This document shows positions 20,730-31,000 of a stretch of DNA of 47,880 bases, piece after piece (within the stretch, counting starts at the first letter, position 1; each line of letters starts with the position of its first letter). A program made the translations under genes and the position numbers. The notes below the pieces were generated by a model that did no database searches, had not been told where the DNA came from, and saw only the letters and a list, made by a program, of their open reading frames with translations. Source of the DNA: Sphaeroforma arctica JP610 (lineage: Eukaryota; Opisthokonta; Ichthyosporea; Ichthyophonida); the NCBI RefSeq assembly GCF_001186125.1, contig NW_014040124.1, positions 14,710 to 62,589 on the forward strand. The letters are read 5' to 3'.

Positions 20730-22552
20730 TTAAACTTCCGTGCCTTCAGACGATGGAAACATGCTATCTCTTTCAGCTTGTGACTTATGTAGGCGTTTAC
20801 GCCATTTTCTATTACAGGCTTTTAAATAGTCTTGATTGTCAAAAGCGTCTGAAGTTAATTCAGCGATTGTACCGTCTATAAAGCGAGTATGATAGTATGT
20901 ATATCCTCCTTTATCCGTTCTCCATATAATGTCTTTAAATTCGGAGCGGTCAAGAGGGGCATTTGAATCATATCTTCTTGCGAAGATAATATCGGTAGTC
21001 GGAATCCGACTAGTGCCTATATTTAAAGCACTAGAACCGTCTGGGTTATTCAACTCGTAGGTTCCACTTTTAGCGTCAGTACAGAGATTATATATGATCC
21101 TATCCATTTTGATGTTAATACAGTAGCATCGGAATTACGTTGACGGATGTCAACTCTGTCTCCCAGCTGACACTCTGCTATCTTTTTGGTGGCGTTCCAT
21201 CTATTTTGTCTTTTTAATAAGGCAATATTGCGTGATTCTCGCAAGCAAGAATATACAACGTTATAAATACGTTGTACCTTCTCAAACCATGGTAACTCAT
21301 AGTGTTCAGGTTCGTCCTTGTTAAAAGGTATTTGTAACTCACTATATCTGCCACGAAAATAGTGAGCGGGTGTTGTTCCTGTAACCGGATCAACACACTC
21401 GTTCACCTGTGTTTGTAGCCACTTAAGGTGGTACGGCCAATCATCTGCATCATCCGTTAATGCAGTACGTAAGAAGAACTTATTTTTCCGTGGCGCGTTT
21501 TATTAGCGCCTTGTGTTTGCGGTTTATATGGTACACCCCTTTTATGGCACATACCTGATACGAGTACTAACGATTCCAATACGTCATCGCAAAACTCGCT
21601 ACCGTTATCAGTGCACATTATACCCGGCCACCCGTGGTCAGCAAAGACTAATTCTGCCACGGTCTGCGTACTCTTGTCCTTTAATGGATAGAACAAGTTA
21701 AACCGTGACGCCACATCAAAGAAGTGGCATACGTAACGGTCGCCTGTGTGCTCGGACGTAGGCAGGTCAACCAGATCAATGATGACCCTGCGCCATGGAA
21801 CATCTTCAGTCACACTCTTAAGCGGTGCGAACCCATAGCACTTAATCTGGTTGAGATCACAGTCTGTACATGACTGATATACTCTGTCAACTAAAGTTGC
21901 CAGCTTAGGGTGCGCGATCCCATTTCGCTTAGCATCTTTAAGTGCGTCTACTACGTTCTGGTGCTTCAGCTTATGGTTTTGCGTCAGCCAAGCAATCATG
22001 TTTTTATCATTCTGCTCCTCCAGAATAAAGGTAGGGTGTTGAGAATCCACTTGCGTGGTCTCTGAGTCTGTAGTGTTTCCATACTCCTGTCTTTCGTTCG
22101 CATGAGTGTCATAAGTACGATCATTTGCGTTTGATACACCTGACTTATTTAATAGTCGCATTATATGTGTATATACTTCGGGATTATCTTTCATTAGTTC
22201 ATTTCGAAATAGTGTCTGAAAGACTCCGGGCTTGGACTTTGTTATTAAACAGAGTCCTAGCTAGAGACTGACGCTTTTTAACAGTGTCATTAGTAGATTG
22301 TATTTCTTGTGCATAGACTTCAAGTGCTGTGTTGCCTTTGAACTGCTTAACGTTCAATCTAGTGGAGAGTGGAATCTCCGATTCTTTGACCTTGTTAAAG
22401 AAGGTCTCAGAAGGGGTCCATTTAGTTGTTCCAATGGGACCTATACGACATATTATAGTATGTATCCAGGACGTCTTCTGGACGGCTCGGGTATCCTGAT
22501 ATAGGAAAGTATCTACTTCCCTATCTAAATATATTGGCTCGCATCGTATCAT
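20730..22552 (-). pseudogene. linker and integrase region of element D
   Basis: In order: a TSWIHTIICRIGPIGTTKW linker; a HHCC-like zinc part (HKLKHQNVVDALKDAKRNGI and CTDCDL); the DDE core with VPWRRVIIDLVDLPTSEHTG, HGWPGIMCTDNGSEFCDDVL and YKPQTQGANKTRHGK; and a C-terminal part with AHYFRGRYSELQIPF and a GPY-type module near 21.1 kb (WIGSYIIS). It is the same protein as in E. Broken. Confidence 0.85.
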
Positions 22553-22558
22553 GCTTAT

Positions 22559-22939
22559 TTATTTATTGAGCCATGGATCTTTACTCCGTAATGGGCAACA
22601 CAACGTGATGGTAGCTTTGTGTATATGAACATAGTTTAGTAATTGGGCAATTAACTGCCATGGTGGATTAGCCCACGCATTATGTTTGGAAAGGTCTAGT
22701 TGAAAGGCATCTCCTAAAGGATGATTTAAAGTCCTGTAATCTTTTAGTTGTGCATTATGATGTGCAGCAAACATGTCAATTGTATGTGGCCCAAATATCT
22801 TTTGAGCCAGTTCAAACCACCAATAACTCACGTACGGATTTATTAAAGTCCAGTACAAAGTTGGATAACATATCCTGTAAGTGGTTATGTATCCCTGGTA
22901 GATTTTTGATATCAAAATGAAACTTTGATATCGTATCAT
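22559..22939 (-). pseudogene. NPPW-motif domain of element D
   Basis: Contains FGPHTIDMFAAHHNAQLKDY, NAWANPPWQLIAQLLNYVHI and KATITLCCPLRSKDPW. The first segment parallels the IDxFA...NAQL segment described for the methylase-like domain of DIRS elements, and NPPW fits adenine-methylase motif IV. It lies between RNase H and integrase. Of the four copies, this is among the better preserved. Confidence 0.7.
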
Positions 22940-22959
22940 GCCATCGGCTCAGAAATTGA

Positions 22960-24197
22960 TAGTCTGGCTTCATCTCTTTCATATATTGAAGATATTTCTG
23001 ATCACACAACAGCGTAAATGCTGTTCCGTATAAGTACTCTCGGAAGTCAGAGCTGCTACAATTGCTAGTAGCTCTTGTTTAACATTTGGGTAATTCAACT
23101 GTGATGCATTCATTGCTCGGCTAAAGAATTGTATATACCTAGGTTTATTTTTTAAACCTGGTATAGTACACCTCCGAGTGCTAGGTCTGATGCGTCCATT
23201 GCTATTTCAAAAGGCACGCCATCGACTGGTCCTTGTACAGCAGGGGCTTGTTGGACTGCGTGCTTGAGCGCTTTAAATGCGTAATCACACTGTTTGGTCC
23301 ATAAGTCTCCTAGTTTACCTTTATGACATCTTAAGTGTCTAAGATAATCAGCTAAGTGTGGTACTCTATCAGAAAAAAAGTTCACAAATCCACACATACT
23401 ATTTAAATCACTTCCTGTAGTTGGTATTCGCCAATCTAACAGGTGTTCCACCTTACCGGGGTCGATCTTAATACCTTCCCCAGATATACGATAGCCTAAG
23501 AGCTGTATTTCGCTCATTGCAAAGTGACATTTCTTCTCGTTAATCTTGAAGGGTTGTTCGTTGAGTCGCTGAAGGACTTGTCTGACTAATGCAGCATGTT
23601 CGCCCTTAGTCGTAGAAAATCATCTATATAGACTTGCACGTTAGGCATGTCTGCAAACATTTCCTCCATTACTTGTCGGAAGAATGCTGGTAAAGAGTGC
23701 AACCCGAAAGGTGCACCTCTAAACCTGTATTGTTTACCCTTCTAAGTAAAACTAAAGTACTTACGATGGGATTCATAAATTTGCATTTGATGATACCCCT
23801 GTGTTAGGTCTATGGATGTAAACACCGTAGCACCTTCCATTCGTCTCAGTAACACGTTTATACGAGGGAGATGAAATCTATGAGTCGGCAATAACTTATT
23901 TATTGGGCTCATATCTAGACATACTCTGACTTTCTTGAACGTTTCGTCAGAGTTGTGTTGATCAACTGCGAATAATGCCAAGTTAACTGGCGTTTGTTGG
24001 TAATTGATTTCGATTACCCCATCGGATAACCACTTCTCGACTTGTTCTTTAACTACAGCATTATTTACTAATATAAGATCCATTATCTTATCGGCAAAGT
24101 CAAGAATTAATTCCTTGACTGTGTCCGACGGTGGTGTAAATGGTTTTAGACAATTATCGTCTGATTGATCCTTTAATGGATCTATGTTGTTGGGCAA
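22960..24197 (-). pseudogene. RT and RNase H region of element D
   Basis: RT blocks: KVRVCLDMSPINKLLPTHRF, FTSIDLTQGYHQMQIYESHR, MSEIQLLGYRISGEGIKIDP and the thumb/connection part MCGFVNFFSDRVPHL. RNase H begins FEIAMDASDLALGGVLYQV and ends FHFDIKNLPGIHNHLQDMLS. Same order and near-same residues as E. Broken in a few places. Confidence 0.85.
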
Positions 24198-26334
24198 GCC
24201 TGTTAATAGTCAGGACATCTGTGGCCATGGTACCACACTTAGAAGTCTTGTCATGTGCTAAAATTAGGCAAGTGGTTTGAATTCGCCTTTCAATTTTGTT
24301 GGATATACGATCAATCAATGTAAGGACTTTATTTCCATTGCAATATACAGGGATTATTACACGCTCGTCTAAAGAGTCGTTGTATTTCCATTGTAACAAT
24401 TGTACCTGATAGTAATTTCACTCCAACTTGATGTCAGGCTTCTTGTCACAAGACTTGGCGTGATAACCATTAGTCTTCTCATACTTATCACACTTCGTAG
24501 GGAAGTGTGTACAGTTGAGTGCATGTCTTCCATCCCAATATCCGTTAGGGGTCAATTGGTATATGTCAATACCCATACTGTGCGTCGGCAAATTTCTTAA
24601 TCTTCTTAAATAGAGGTTTCTTGTCCTTCGGCACCGCGCGTGCTCGTTTATTGGGTTGCGTTGATGGAAAAGAGTGAATACAGTATCATAAAACTGTTCC
24701 CACGTAAGTCGAGATAAAAAAAACTTTGTTTCATGTCCCTTGTCTCGAACATCAGTTGCGTACTTACGTCGCAACTGGGTGTACAGACGTTCACGGTCGT
24801 TGTTTCATATGTTCTTACAGAAAACATGCATAACCAGGAACTCGTACCATCGCTGCGCCATATCCTTTGTTATATCTGGACGTTCAAGGTCAGCATCAAG
24901 TTTCAGAATGTAACTCTGAATAGGAGTATTCTCTACTGGTTCGGTTAAGATTGAACTCAGTCCTGGACTGCGCATGTCCGTGCTTAATAAGGATATAACC
25001 AACCAACACGCATCTGGCCAGTCATGACAAGTGTCTAGCCAATGCTGGTGTTGCTGCAGGATCAAGTAACTTGTTCCTGTGGGGATCCATTGCTGGGAGC
25101 GATATTATTTGTCTCCAGCATAACCGTAAACGCATTAAGCGTACGGGTCAGCGTGTCGAGGTTATGGTTGTTTATAAACTCAACCTGCTTGCTGTTGGTA
25201 TCCCAGTTTGACTCAAGTCGACTGATCAGTCCCTTGTACTTCTGGTTATCCCGGTGGTCTTGTCCACGTTGGGCCTGAATTAGTTGATCGATGCGCGTCT
25301 GCTTGATCGCGATCATGTTAGCAAAATATGATACATCATCGGCACGGTGCTCGTCATGGGCGATTTTCGTTTTAATGATGTAATCGTTGACCGATTTATT
25401 AAGTTTGGTCACCTCGTCAGAGTGAAAATCCTCTGCGGGTTGGTGTAAGGCAGTGCGATCGAAGCGATTAAATTCGACATCGTTAACACGTTTACGGGAG
25501 TGTTTATTACCCCGTGTAAAGTCCATGGTCGAGTCCTTTCGGTGCTCTGTTCCTTGGATAGTAGTTAGTATTATAATCTTGGGTGATGTATGCGTCTGGA
25601 TGACATATACAGTCTTAACTGATCTCCGACGATTGTCATCTCATTTGGGTAAAGGTGGTGGAGTGTTTTTACCTGCCTCTGGGTCTATAGTACCCTCGAG
25701 GAAAGGCAACTCATGGCCGGGTGAAAGAACAGGCGAATAAAGTTCCTGGACTTCTGGTGGTAGTTCTTCGTAAGGTATAGTTACGCTGAGTCGATCTGGG
25801 TCAGCTGCCATAGGTTTGGCGCTCATGTCCTTACGTTTTTCGGGTGTAATTACCAGTCGACGTTCTGTCAACTTCTGCAAGGCTTCAGTGGTGCCCGCTG
25901 AAACATGCTCGCGTAAGTGCTGTGCGTGCTTTCCTGATCCGTACATTCGATCTACATGTAAAACAGCCATGCCTTTCATAAGGGCGGCTAACTAATTCTT
26001 AAGATCAGTGTTTTCAGTAGTTAACTTACTTAAGCGCGTTGACTCAGTGGTCTGGGACGTAGATTCGGGTTTGCCACTTGAGCTTGCCTCCTCTTCTGGT
26101 TCCGGTGTAGTTACCTTCTGAGATTCGTTTTTGTCCCCTATAATTGGAGACTTTTCTTTCTGAGTTTCATCAGAAGAATTTGTCCCTTGTCTCACTTCTT
26201 GGCTTCGTAAATGAGAGCTTCGAAATTGAGGCAATAGTTGGCCCTCGGGCTCTATCTGTAGGAGTAGGCTCCTTAATCGGAGTGGTATCTGCCTCAGTTG
26301 TGAGCAGTTCTGCGGCAAATGTAGTGCTATTTAG
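24154..26334 (-). pseudogene. gag and protease region of element D
   Basis: Gag starts within an acidic Ser/Thr/Glu-rich N-terminal part (PEPEEEASSSGKPESTSQTT) and continues with NDVEFNRFDRTALHQPAEDF and a capsid-like helical part (LTWEQFYDTVFTLF). A Cys/His-rich tail follows (CTHFPTKCDKYEKTNGYHAK). The retropepsin-like segment (VIIPVYCNGNKVLTLID) comes after it. Each block has a close counterpart in E. Broken, and its first part is missing. Confidence 0.8.
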
Positions 26335-27102
26335 GTAGGCCAACAACATTGCGCCCGTGTTCTAAGAAAGTCTCGCGTGCTGTACGTATGATCTCTACAT
26401 GAGAGTGTAACTGGCGTAGTGTTTGGTTGTAGTTCTTGGTGTTGGGTTGTGGTTTTTTAATATCGAGTTTGGCTAGAGTCTCACGCTAATTTTTGCGGCG
26501 AAATGATATGTTCCCGTAGAGGTGTTTATCGGTTTGATGCCAGGATTGCAGAAATGCGTCTTGAAGTGGTGCGTCATCGTTGAGTCCACAGTACATGGGT
26601 ACATACGCGTTGTCTTCGTTGGCGAATAAATCGATGTCTACTGTTCTAAAAACGTCTGTAACATGTCGTTTAAAGCGGTTCGGGTGTAGTATCCATTTGT
26701 TATGGGAAGGTTTGGTGATTGTAGTAGAGGCTATGTTATTAGATCGTAGTGTCTCAGTACCTTTGGCTAATGAGTACTGGCCATGGGTATTGGGTATAGT
26801 GTGGAGTATAGTATTGTCCTTGAGTATATGACACTCTGTGGGTTTCTGGGCATCTATTTCTGGGGGGAAATTGATTCTGTACCCTTAGCGTTGTAGGAGT
26901 TGTACTGATAATATATTCTGCGTTGCTGTAGGCATGATGAGAACAGTCCCAAGTCCTGGTAGTGTACCGCGCTGAGTCAGGATAATTTGACTGTGATCGG
27001 GGAATTCGACAATAAAGCGACCGGTCTCTATATTCGTAACGCCTTCAGTAGTCGTGTGTATGTGTACCATCGCTCCCGAGACAATAAAGGAAGCGGTGAG
27101 AC
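26335..27102 (-). pseudogene. protease and GAG-pre-integrase region of element C
   Basis: The frame at 27112-26885 has SGAMVHIHTTTEGVTNIETG and LPGLGTVLIMPTATQNILSV, the copia-type protease pattern ending in the LPGL...NILSV segment. Decayed sequence to about 26340 (for example YNQTLRQLHSHVEIIRTARE) fits the GAG-pre-integrase zinc region. Gag itself is missing: the LTR remnant lies directly upstream. Confidence 0.7.
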
Positions 27103-27201
27103 ATGGTGTCATATTTCTGATGACACCTTTCAGTTCATGTTTCGAACTGTATATATTCTGATGATTTCACAATTGCTGGTTTGTATATAATAATGTCCAA
27201 C
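27103..27201 (-). repeat. 5' LTR remnant of element C
   Basis: About 99 bp matching the first part of the 3' LTR (15452-15352 region) with only a few differences by eye. It starts within two bases of the LTR start and passes directly into protease-coding sequence. The rest of the LTR and the gag region were therefore deleted. Confidence 0.75.
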
Positions 27202-27258
27202 GATACATTTTAGTTGCTTGGTAGTACTAACCCTAGACTTGTGATAGGGATAATATTA

Positions 27259-27264
27259 TTTATT
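27259..27264 (-). terminator. polyadenylation signal AATAAA
   Basis: Minus-strand AATAAA about 52 bp beyond the stop of the ORF at 27316-27768, outside the LTR remnant of C. The position is right for the 3' end of that gene. Confidence 0.4.
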
Positions 27265-27315
27265 TCAAAAATGGCAAGTATGTATGATACAATGTATGAA
27301 CGTATGGAATGGCTC

Positions 27316-27768
27316 TCATAGTCGCTGTAGTGGTTCAGGAAAGATTGATGGGAAGAAGTGGTCTGTAAATTCCCGTTTGAAGCTTGGGCGAAGTGAGTCG
27401 ACAATGGAAGATATGTGCTGAGTCAATTCGGGCCGGTGTTGACAAAATACTGTTACTATCGAATGTTCCTTATATTCGCTTGCTGACCTACTAAATAGAG
27501 TACCCATCTCTGTGGTACGGATCGGGTCTGCGCCGTGTAGTGCCGCGGAATGGGTTAGTGCAGAGTACGAAATACCGAGAAGGACCAGGTTATCCGTCAT
27601 AATCCGGTCGATAAGCGAGGATGGGGGTAAGTCAATGCAGCACCAGACCACAGATGAATTCAGTATGTGTTGGCTGGCCTGGATCGGAAGTATCATAGTC
27701 GGAACCAACAAGCGCAATGATTTGGTTTGAACCGATATTTGGAAGTAGTATTTCAACAGCGATTGCAT
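27316..27768 (-). CDS. hypothetical protein, 150 aa, unrecognised
   Basis: An unbroken frame from an ATG preceded by AT-rich sequence to a stop, with AATAAA 52 bp downstream. The composition is protein-like: Cys, Trp, His and Pro are scattered among mixed polar and hydrophobic residues (VVWCCIDLPPSSLIDRI, SIVDSLRPSFKREFTDHFFP). I see no transmembrane segment, repeat or known motif. It ends 115 bp before the LTR remnant of element C, so it is probably a host gene, or the last exon of one, next to the insertion site. It could instead be a leftover gag of another element. The start is uncertain: upstream exons may exist. Confidence 0.45.
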   Translation of the reverse strand: MQSLLKYYFQISVQTKSLRLLVPTMILPIQASQHILNSSVVWCCIDLPPSSLIDRIMTDNLVLLGISYSALTHSAALHGADPIRTTEMGTLFSRSASEYKEHSIVTVFCQHRPELTQHISSIVDSLRPSFKREFTDHFFPSIFPEPLQRL

Positions 27769-27831
27769 GTATATAATACATAAGAAATATACAGTGTGTC
27801 ATCTGTTCTTATCTTCATTTGTGAAGGACAT

Positions 27832-27913
27832 CACGGGAGGGCTTCGCCCTTCTAAAGGCCCTCCTATTTATTTTCCCCTCGATTTTTGTCTGTCGCCAAA
27901 AAAAACGCCCGTG
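27832..27913. repeat. inverted repeat with inner hairpin
   Basis: CACGGG (27832) and CCCGTG (27908) bound about 80 bp. Inside lies a tight hairpin AGGGC-TTC-GCCCT (27838-27850), followed by a CCCTCC that could also pair with the GGAGGG at the left end. The rest is A/T tracts. Confidence 0.5.
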
Positions 27914-28061
27914 ACGCTATTTCATCAAATAAGGGTTTTGTTTTACTAAAAAAATCGCTAAAAAAAAAGGACTGATTCATCACACGTTATATTTACAAAT
28001 ATAAATATAAAAAACAAGTAAACTATCCTCTTTTATTAAACGCATTAAGTCTCCGCGGCGT

Positions 28062-28083
28062 CTCAACTCTCAACTCTCAATTC
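28062..28083. repeat. heptamer array (CTCAACT)
   Basis: Nearly three tandem copies of CTCAACT in an AT-rich setting. Confidence 0.7.
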
Positions 28084-28179
28084 TTGTTTTATTTAGGAGG
28101 CTATGTCAATTCTGAATTCTCTCACGGAGTCACAGGTGTATTTAAATAATATATAAATTGAACTTGTTCTGGTGTAGAG

Positions 28180-28246
28180 TGCAGTCACTGAAGACTGCAG
28201 TGTGCACTGGACTGTCCGGAGTTCCGGACTGTCGAGTCACGACTCG
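28180..28246. repeat. three consecutive perfect hairpins
   Basis: TGCAGTC/GACTGCA (28180-28199), GTCCGGA/TCCGGAC with a 2-base loop (28214-28229) and CGAGTC/GACTCG with a 2-base loop (28233-28246). They lie within 67 bp and are followed by the TTGAGTC array. No coding signal. Confidence 0.65.
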
Positions 28247-28254
28247 CGAGCGCC

Positions 28255-28281
28255 GACTCTTGAGTCTTGAGTCTTGAACTC
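28255..28281. repeat. heptamer array (TTGAGTC)
   Basis: About three tandem copies of TTGAGTC directly after the hairpin cluster. Confidence 0.7.
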
Positions 28282-28531
28282 ATGACGCCTGACAGGGCGG
28301 TATTATATTATAATAAAAATGCGTTTTAAAAGTTCAAAAGCTATTTACCGTTCTGAAAGTAGAACGTATTTATTTTTTAAATACTAAAATTGTCGCATTC
28401 CTAAATTCTAATAAGAAATAGAGTAGCCAACTTCGCCAAGAGAGAAGAGCCGAACGGAGCACGGAACAACTGAACAATAAACACAAGGAGTCAACAAGGC
28501 CTCCAAAAGACAAAAATAGTATGTACCCCAT

Positions 28532-28593
28532 AACTTTATGAGGTTAGCTCTCCATGGCCCTCTGGGAGACTGGATTGAGTCGCATCTTCCTGG
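28532..28593. repeat. dispersed 41-bp repeat, orientation 1
   Basis: A 16-bp block AACTTTATGAGGTTAG (28532-28547) is followed by a 41-bp core from CATGGCCCTCTGG to CATCTTCCTGG (28553-28593). Both recur at 39323-39418, but there the core is reversed relative to the 16-bp block. Confidence 0.75.
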
Positions 28594-28646
28594 AGATTAA
28601 AAAAAAGTCTTGTCCCTTCATTATTATATTTGGAGAGAATATGGCT

Positions 28647-28671
28647 GCTCAGTGCTCAGTGCTCAGTGCTG
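28647..28671. repeat. heptamer array (CAGTGCT)
   Basis: Just over three tandem copies of CAGTGCT. Confidence 0.7.
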
Positions 28672-29063
28672 ATCAAAATAAAAATACTAAAATAGACCAT
28701 AGAACTTTAGAACTTTATTAGGAGCAGGCTATTTATGAATAAATTATGATTTCTAAACCCCTCACGTTCAGAACGGGTATGTATGTATTGTTTTTTTTGT
28801 TTTAAAAAACAACAACCCCCCATTCGGGCCTTCTCGATCCGGTTTTTATGTTATTTTTATTTGTCTGTATTTTAGAAAACAAAAACAAAACAAAAGAGGA
28901 ACAAACAAACCATTTATTCGAGGTCCTTTTAAATAAATAAAATTTACATCGCACGTCTTCGCCTTCTGATAAATTTTTTTTTTATAAATATATATAAAAA
29001 GTTCTTGCCCCCGCTGTTATTTTGAGAGCCACTTTTTTTGATAATAGAAACATGAAATGTTGG

Positions 29064-29144
29064 AAGGTGTCGCGGGAATCGGGATTCGAACCCACAGTCA
29101 ATACATTTATATTATGTAATGCACTGCCCTTGTGCTAAACACCT
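29064..29144 (-). pseudogene. tRNA-like sequence with a 7-nt duplication (decayed tRNA, possibly Ile)
   Basis: The minus strand shows a 7-bp acceptor stem (AGGTGTT with GACACCT, one G-U pair), TA at positions 8-9, a perfect 4-bp D stem (GCAC/GTGC), a 5-bp anticodon stem (TACAT/ATGTA) around a 7-base loop, and a canonical T loop (TTCGAAT). Between the T loop and the acceptor stem there are 7 bases too many. They equal a tandem copy of GATTCCC, and without them the T stem (GTGGG/CCCGC) pairs perfectly. The loop centre reads TAT (isoleucine), but position 33 is A instead of the near-invariant U. Both faults suggest a dead gene. Confidence 0.5.
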
Positions 29145-30424
29145 CGTAGAGGGGAACCCCCATCCTCAGAAGCGTGTATTATAACCAACATTCGGTGGAG
29201 AAATGTGGTGTTTCTACTCGGGATGATCTCCGATATAGATGTGGTCAGTAGGGGAGGGGGGAGGTTTGTCCTCTCAAGGCTCAGGATATCCCTCGGGAGT
29301 CGGGGAGCCCTTGCGATAATGTATCATATGTTTGACATATACACCCAATTTCTTGTGTTGGAATCCTCTACTATTTCGGCGGGGTATGTTCTAGTACGGT
29401 GTGTGCTGTCCAAACTAATTCGGTGCGTAGTGTTTAGTTCGCACTACATCATTCGGTGCGTAGTGTGCTAGAGGGCACGAATCTAATCCGTCCTAAATAA
29501 GTGAGTGTATTTCAAACTATTTCAGTGTGATGTGATACGATATGGACAGTGCGAATAATACGCTTTCCAGAATATGTGGTACATCAGAAATACCTGTTGC
29601 AGATTTCTACCGTTCCGACACTATGGGGCTATGATTTGCGACAGAATCTCATCGTCGGGAATCAAAACACAGCCGGCGTCATATTCCACATACAAGGCCT
29701 TTGCCTCACGATATTCACATTCTACTAACGTCCTACTGTGTTGAGATGTTTCTCGCATTGTTCCCCCTTAAAGTAGTGGTTTGAACTTTCAACGTTCTCA
29801 TGCGACAACAATACAACAGTCTACCAATACCAGCGTCAGCGTCCGTTGGAAACCACTTCTGTTCTCACTCCCTCTCAATACGAATGAAGAACAGTGCCCT
29901 TCCCAACCGAAAGGCTTGTCCATATTTCGCCATTCTACTCGTTGATTCATGAGCAACGGAGCACGGTGCTAACTAATACAAGGGCCGACGTCCAAGTAAG
30001 TGCACGCTCTTTGTTTGCGTTTATACAGTACATGTACGTAAATTTGTACGCGTGACCACGGATAGTTACAAGCGAGCCACCACCTCATATAGCACTATCA
30101 GGCTAAGCCAACTCGACCAACACCAACCCCACGAAGCGTGTACAGGCCTGTAGACAAGTGTGTGTATGCCGCATGCACAGAAATTGTGAAGACTGCGTGT
30201 GCGTAAGTGCATACCTATCACGACACATAGTCGGACTCAGCCACCCCTATCAGCGCCAACCCAACAATGCTACACGCCTGAGACGACGCAATGTGTACTC
30301 CTTCCGGCATCGAATACAGAGCGACTTGATGCATTGTGTGTCTCTGTGCTTATAGTACGTGCACAGCACACCTATATAATTGATATATGTATGTATATAA
30401 TGTATATAAGTATACATATGTACC
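29145..30424. other. intergenic stretch, no supported gene
   Basis: Short frames on both strands lack motifs, and none pairs with convincing splice sites. A local imperfect repeat of ATTCGGTGCGTAGTGT occurs near 29425-29470. The right end is the region downstream of the RGS gene. Confidence 0.5.
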
Positions 30425-30684
30425 TCAGATGGCAGCGGGTTCAGCCGCCCCAACCACCGCCAACCCTGCACGATCGCTCGCCCACAAGCGACGCAAGTGT
30501 GCACTAACCTCTGCATCGGCTAAGAAGTCAGCCTTAGCTGACATAAGCATGGAACATACCCTCTCCTCAGCGTCATTTAAGGATCGTGAAAGAGTATCAC
30601 TGATGAGATCAGACCTCAGAAAAGACATTTGTTTTAGGATAGCTTCTTTGGTATGGCTGGAGATGTTTATTTCCATGCAAGGTT
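30425..30684 (-). CDS. exon 7 of the 7TM-RGS gene (second half of RGS box)
   Basis: Acceptor CGATCATAG in phase with exon 6 (G+AA gives Glu). It encodes [18 protein letters not shown] and [20 protein letters not shown], matching the Asn-containing loop and the last two helices of RGS boxes, then about 25 residues and TGA. A GTTAGT at 30508 could act as a donor to a further exon, so the C-terminus is provisional. Confidence 0.75.
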
Positions 30685-30967
30685 CTATGATCGGGAGGGT
30701 CAATTGAAAGGGGTTTTAGGGTTTAAAATCTGGTCATACAAGCAATAGATATATATATATCTACATCCATATCCATGTCTATATTCATATACATTATCTA
30801 AATCAAGTTATATATATATATACATATACATATACATAAATATATACATATACATGTACATATATATGAATTTATATATATATAAATATACACATACATA
30901 CATACATATATACACAGATATATATTTATATATATATACATATACATACATATGTATATACATACAT

Positions 30968-31000
<33 letters not shown>

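Larger units (their letters stand above)
19687..26334 (-). mobile_element. Ty3/gypsy-like element D (fossil, 5' LTR lost)
   Basis: Minus-strand element of the same family as E. Parts: gag (about 26334-24418), protease (about 24420-24154), RT and RNase H (about 24197-22960), NPPW domain (22939-22559), linker and integrase (about 22552-20730), 3' untranslated region and 3' LTR (about 20450-19687). It sits inside copia element C. The 5' LTR and the very start of gag are gone, and C sequence resumes at about 26340. About six to eight breaks. Most residues match E, so it is fairly young. Confidence 0.88.
15200..27201 (-). mobile_element. Ty1/copia-like element C (fossil) hosting nested insertions
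   Basis: Reading on the minus strand: an LTR remnant (27201-27103), protease and GAG-pre-integrase sequence (about 27102-26335), [element D], integrase core (19686-19031), [solo LTR], integrase tail/linker (18207-16927), RT and RNase H (about 16900-15505) and the 3' LTR (from 15452 down). The order integrase before RT, and the YMDDL catalytic motif, are diagnostic of copia. Removing the two inserts leaves its domains in proper order. It is broken in several places and has lost sequence at the D junction. It is older than both guests. Confidence 0.85.

Noticed and set aside
29205-29471. Plus-strand ORF of 88 residues
   Set aside because: Part of it runs over a local imperfect repeat (TTCGGTGCGTAGTG), and nothing else supports a gene.
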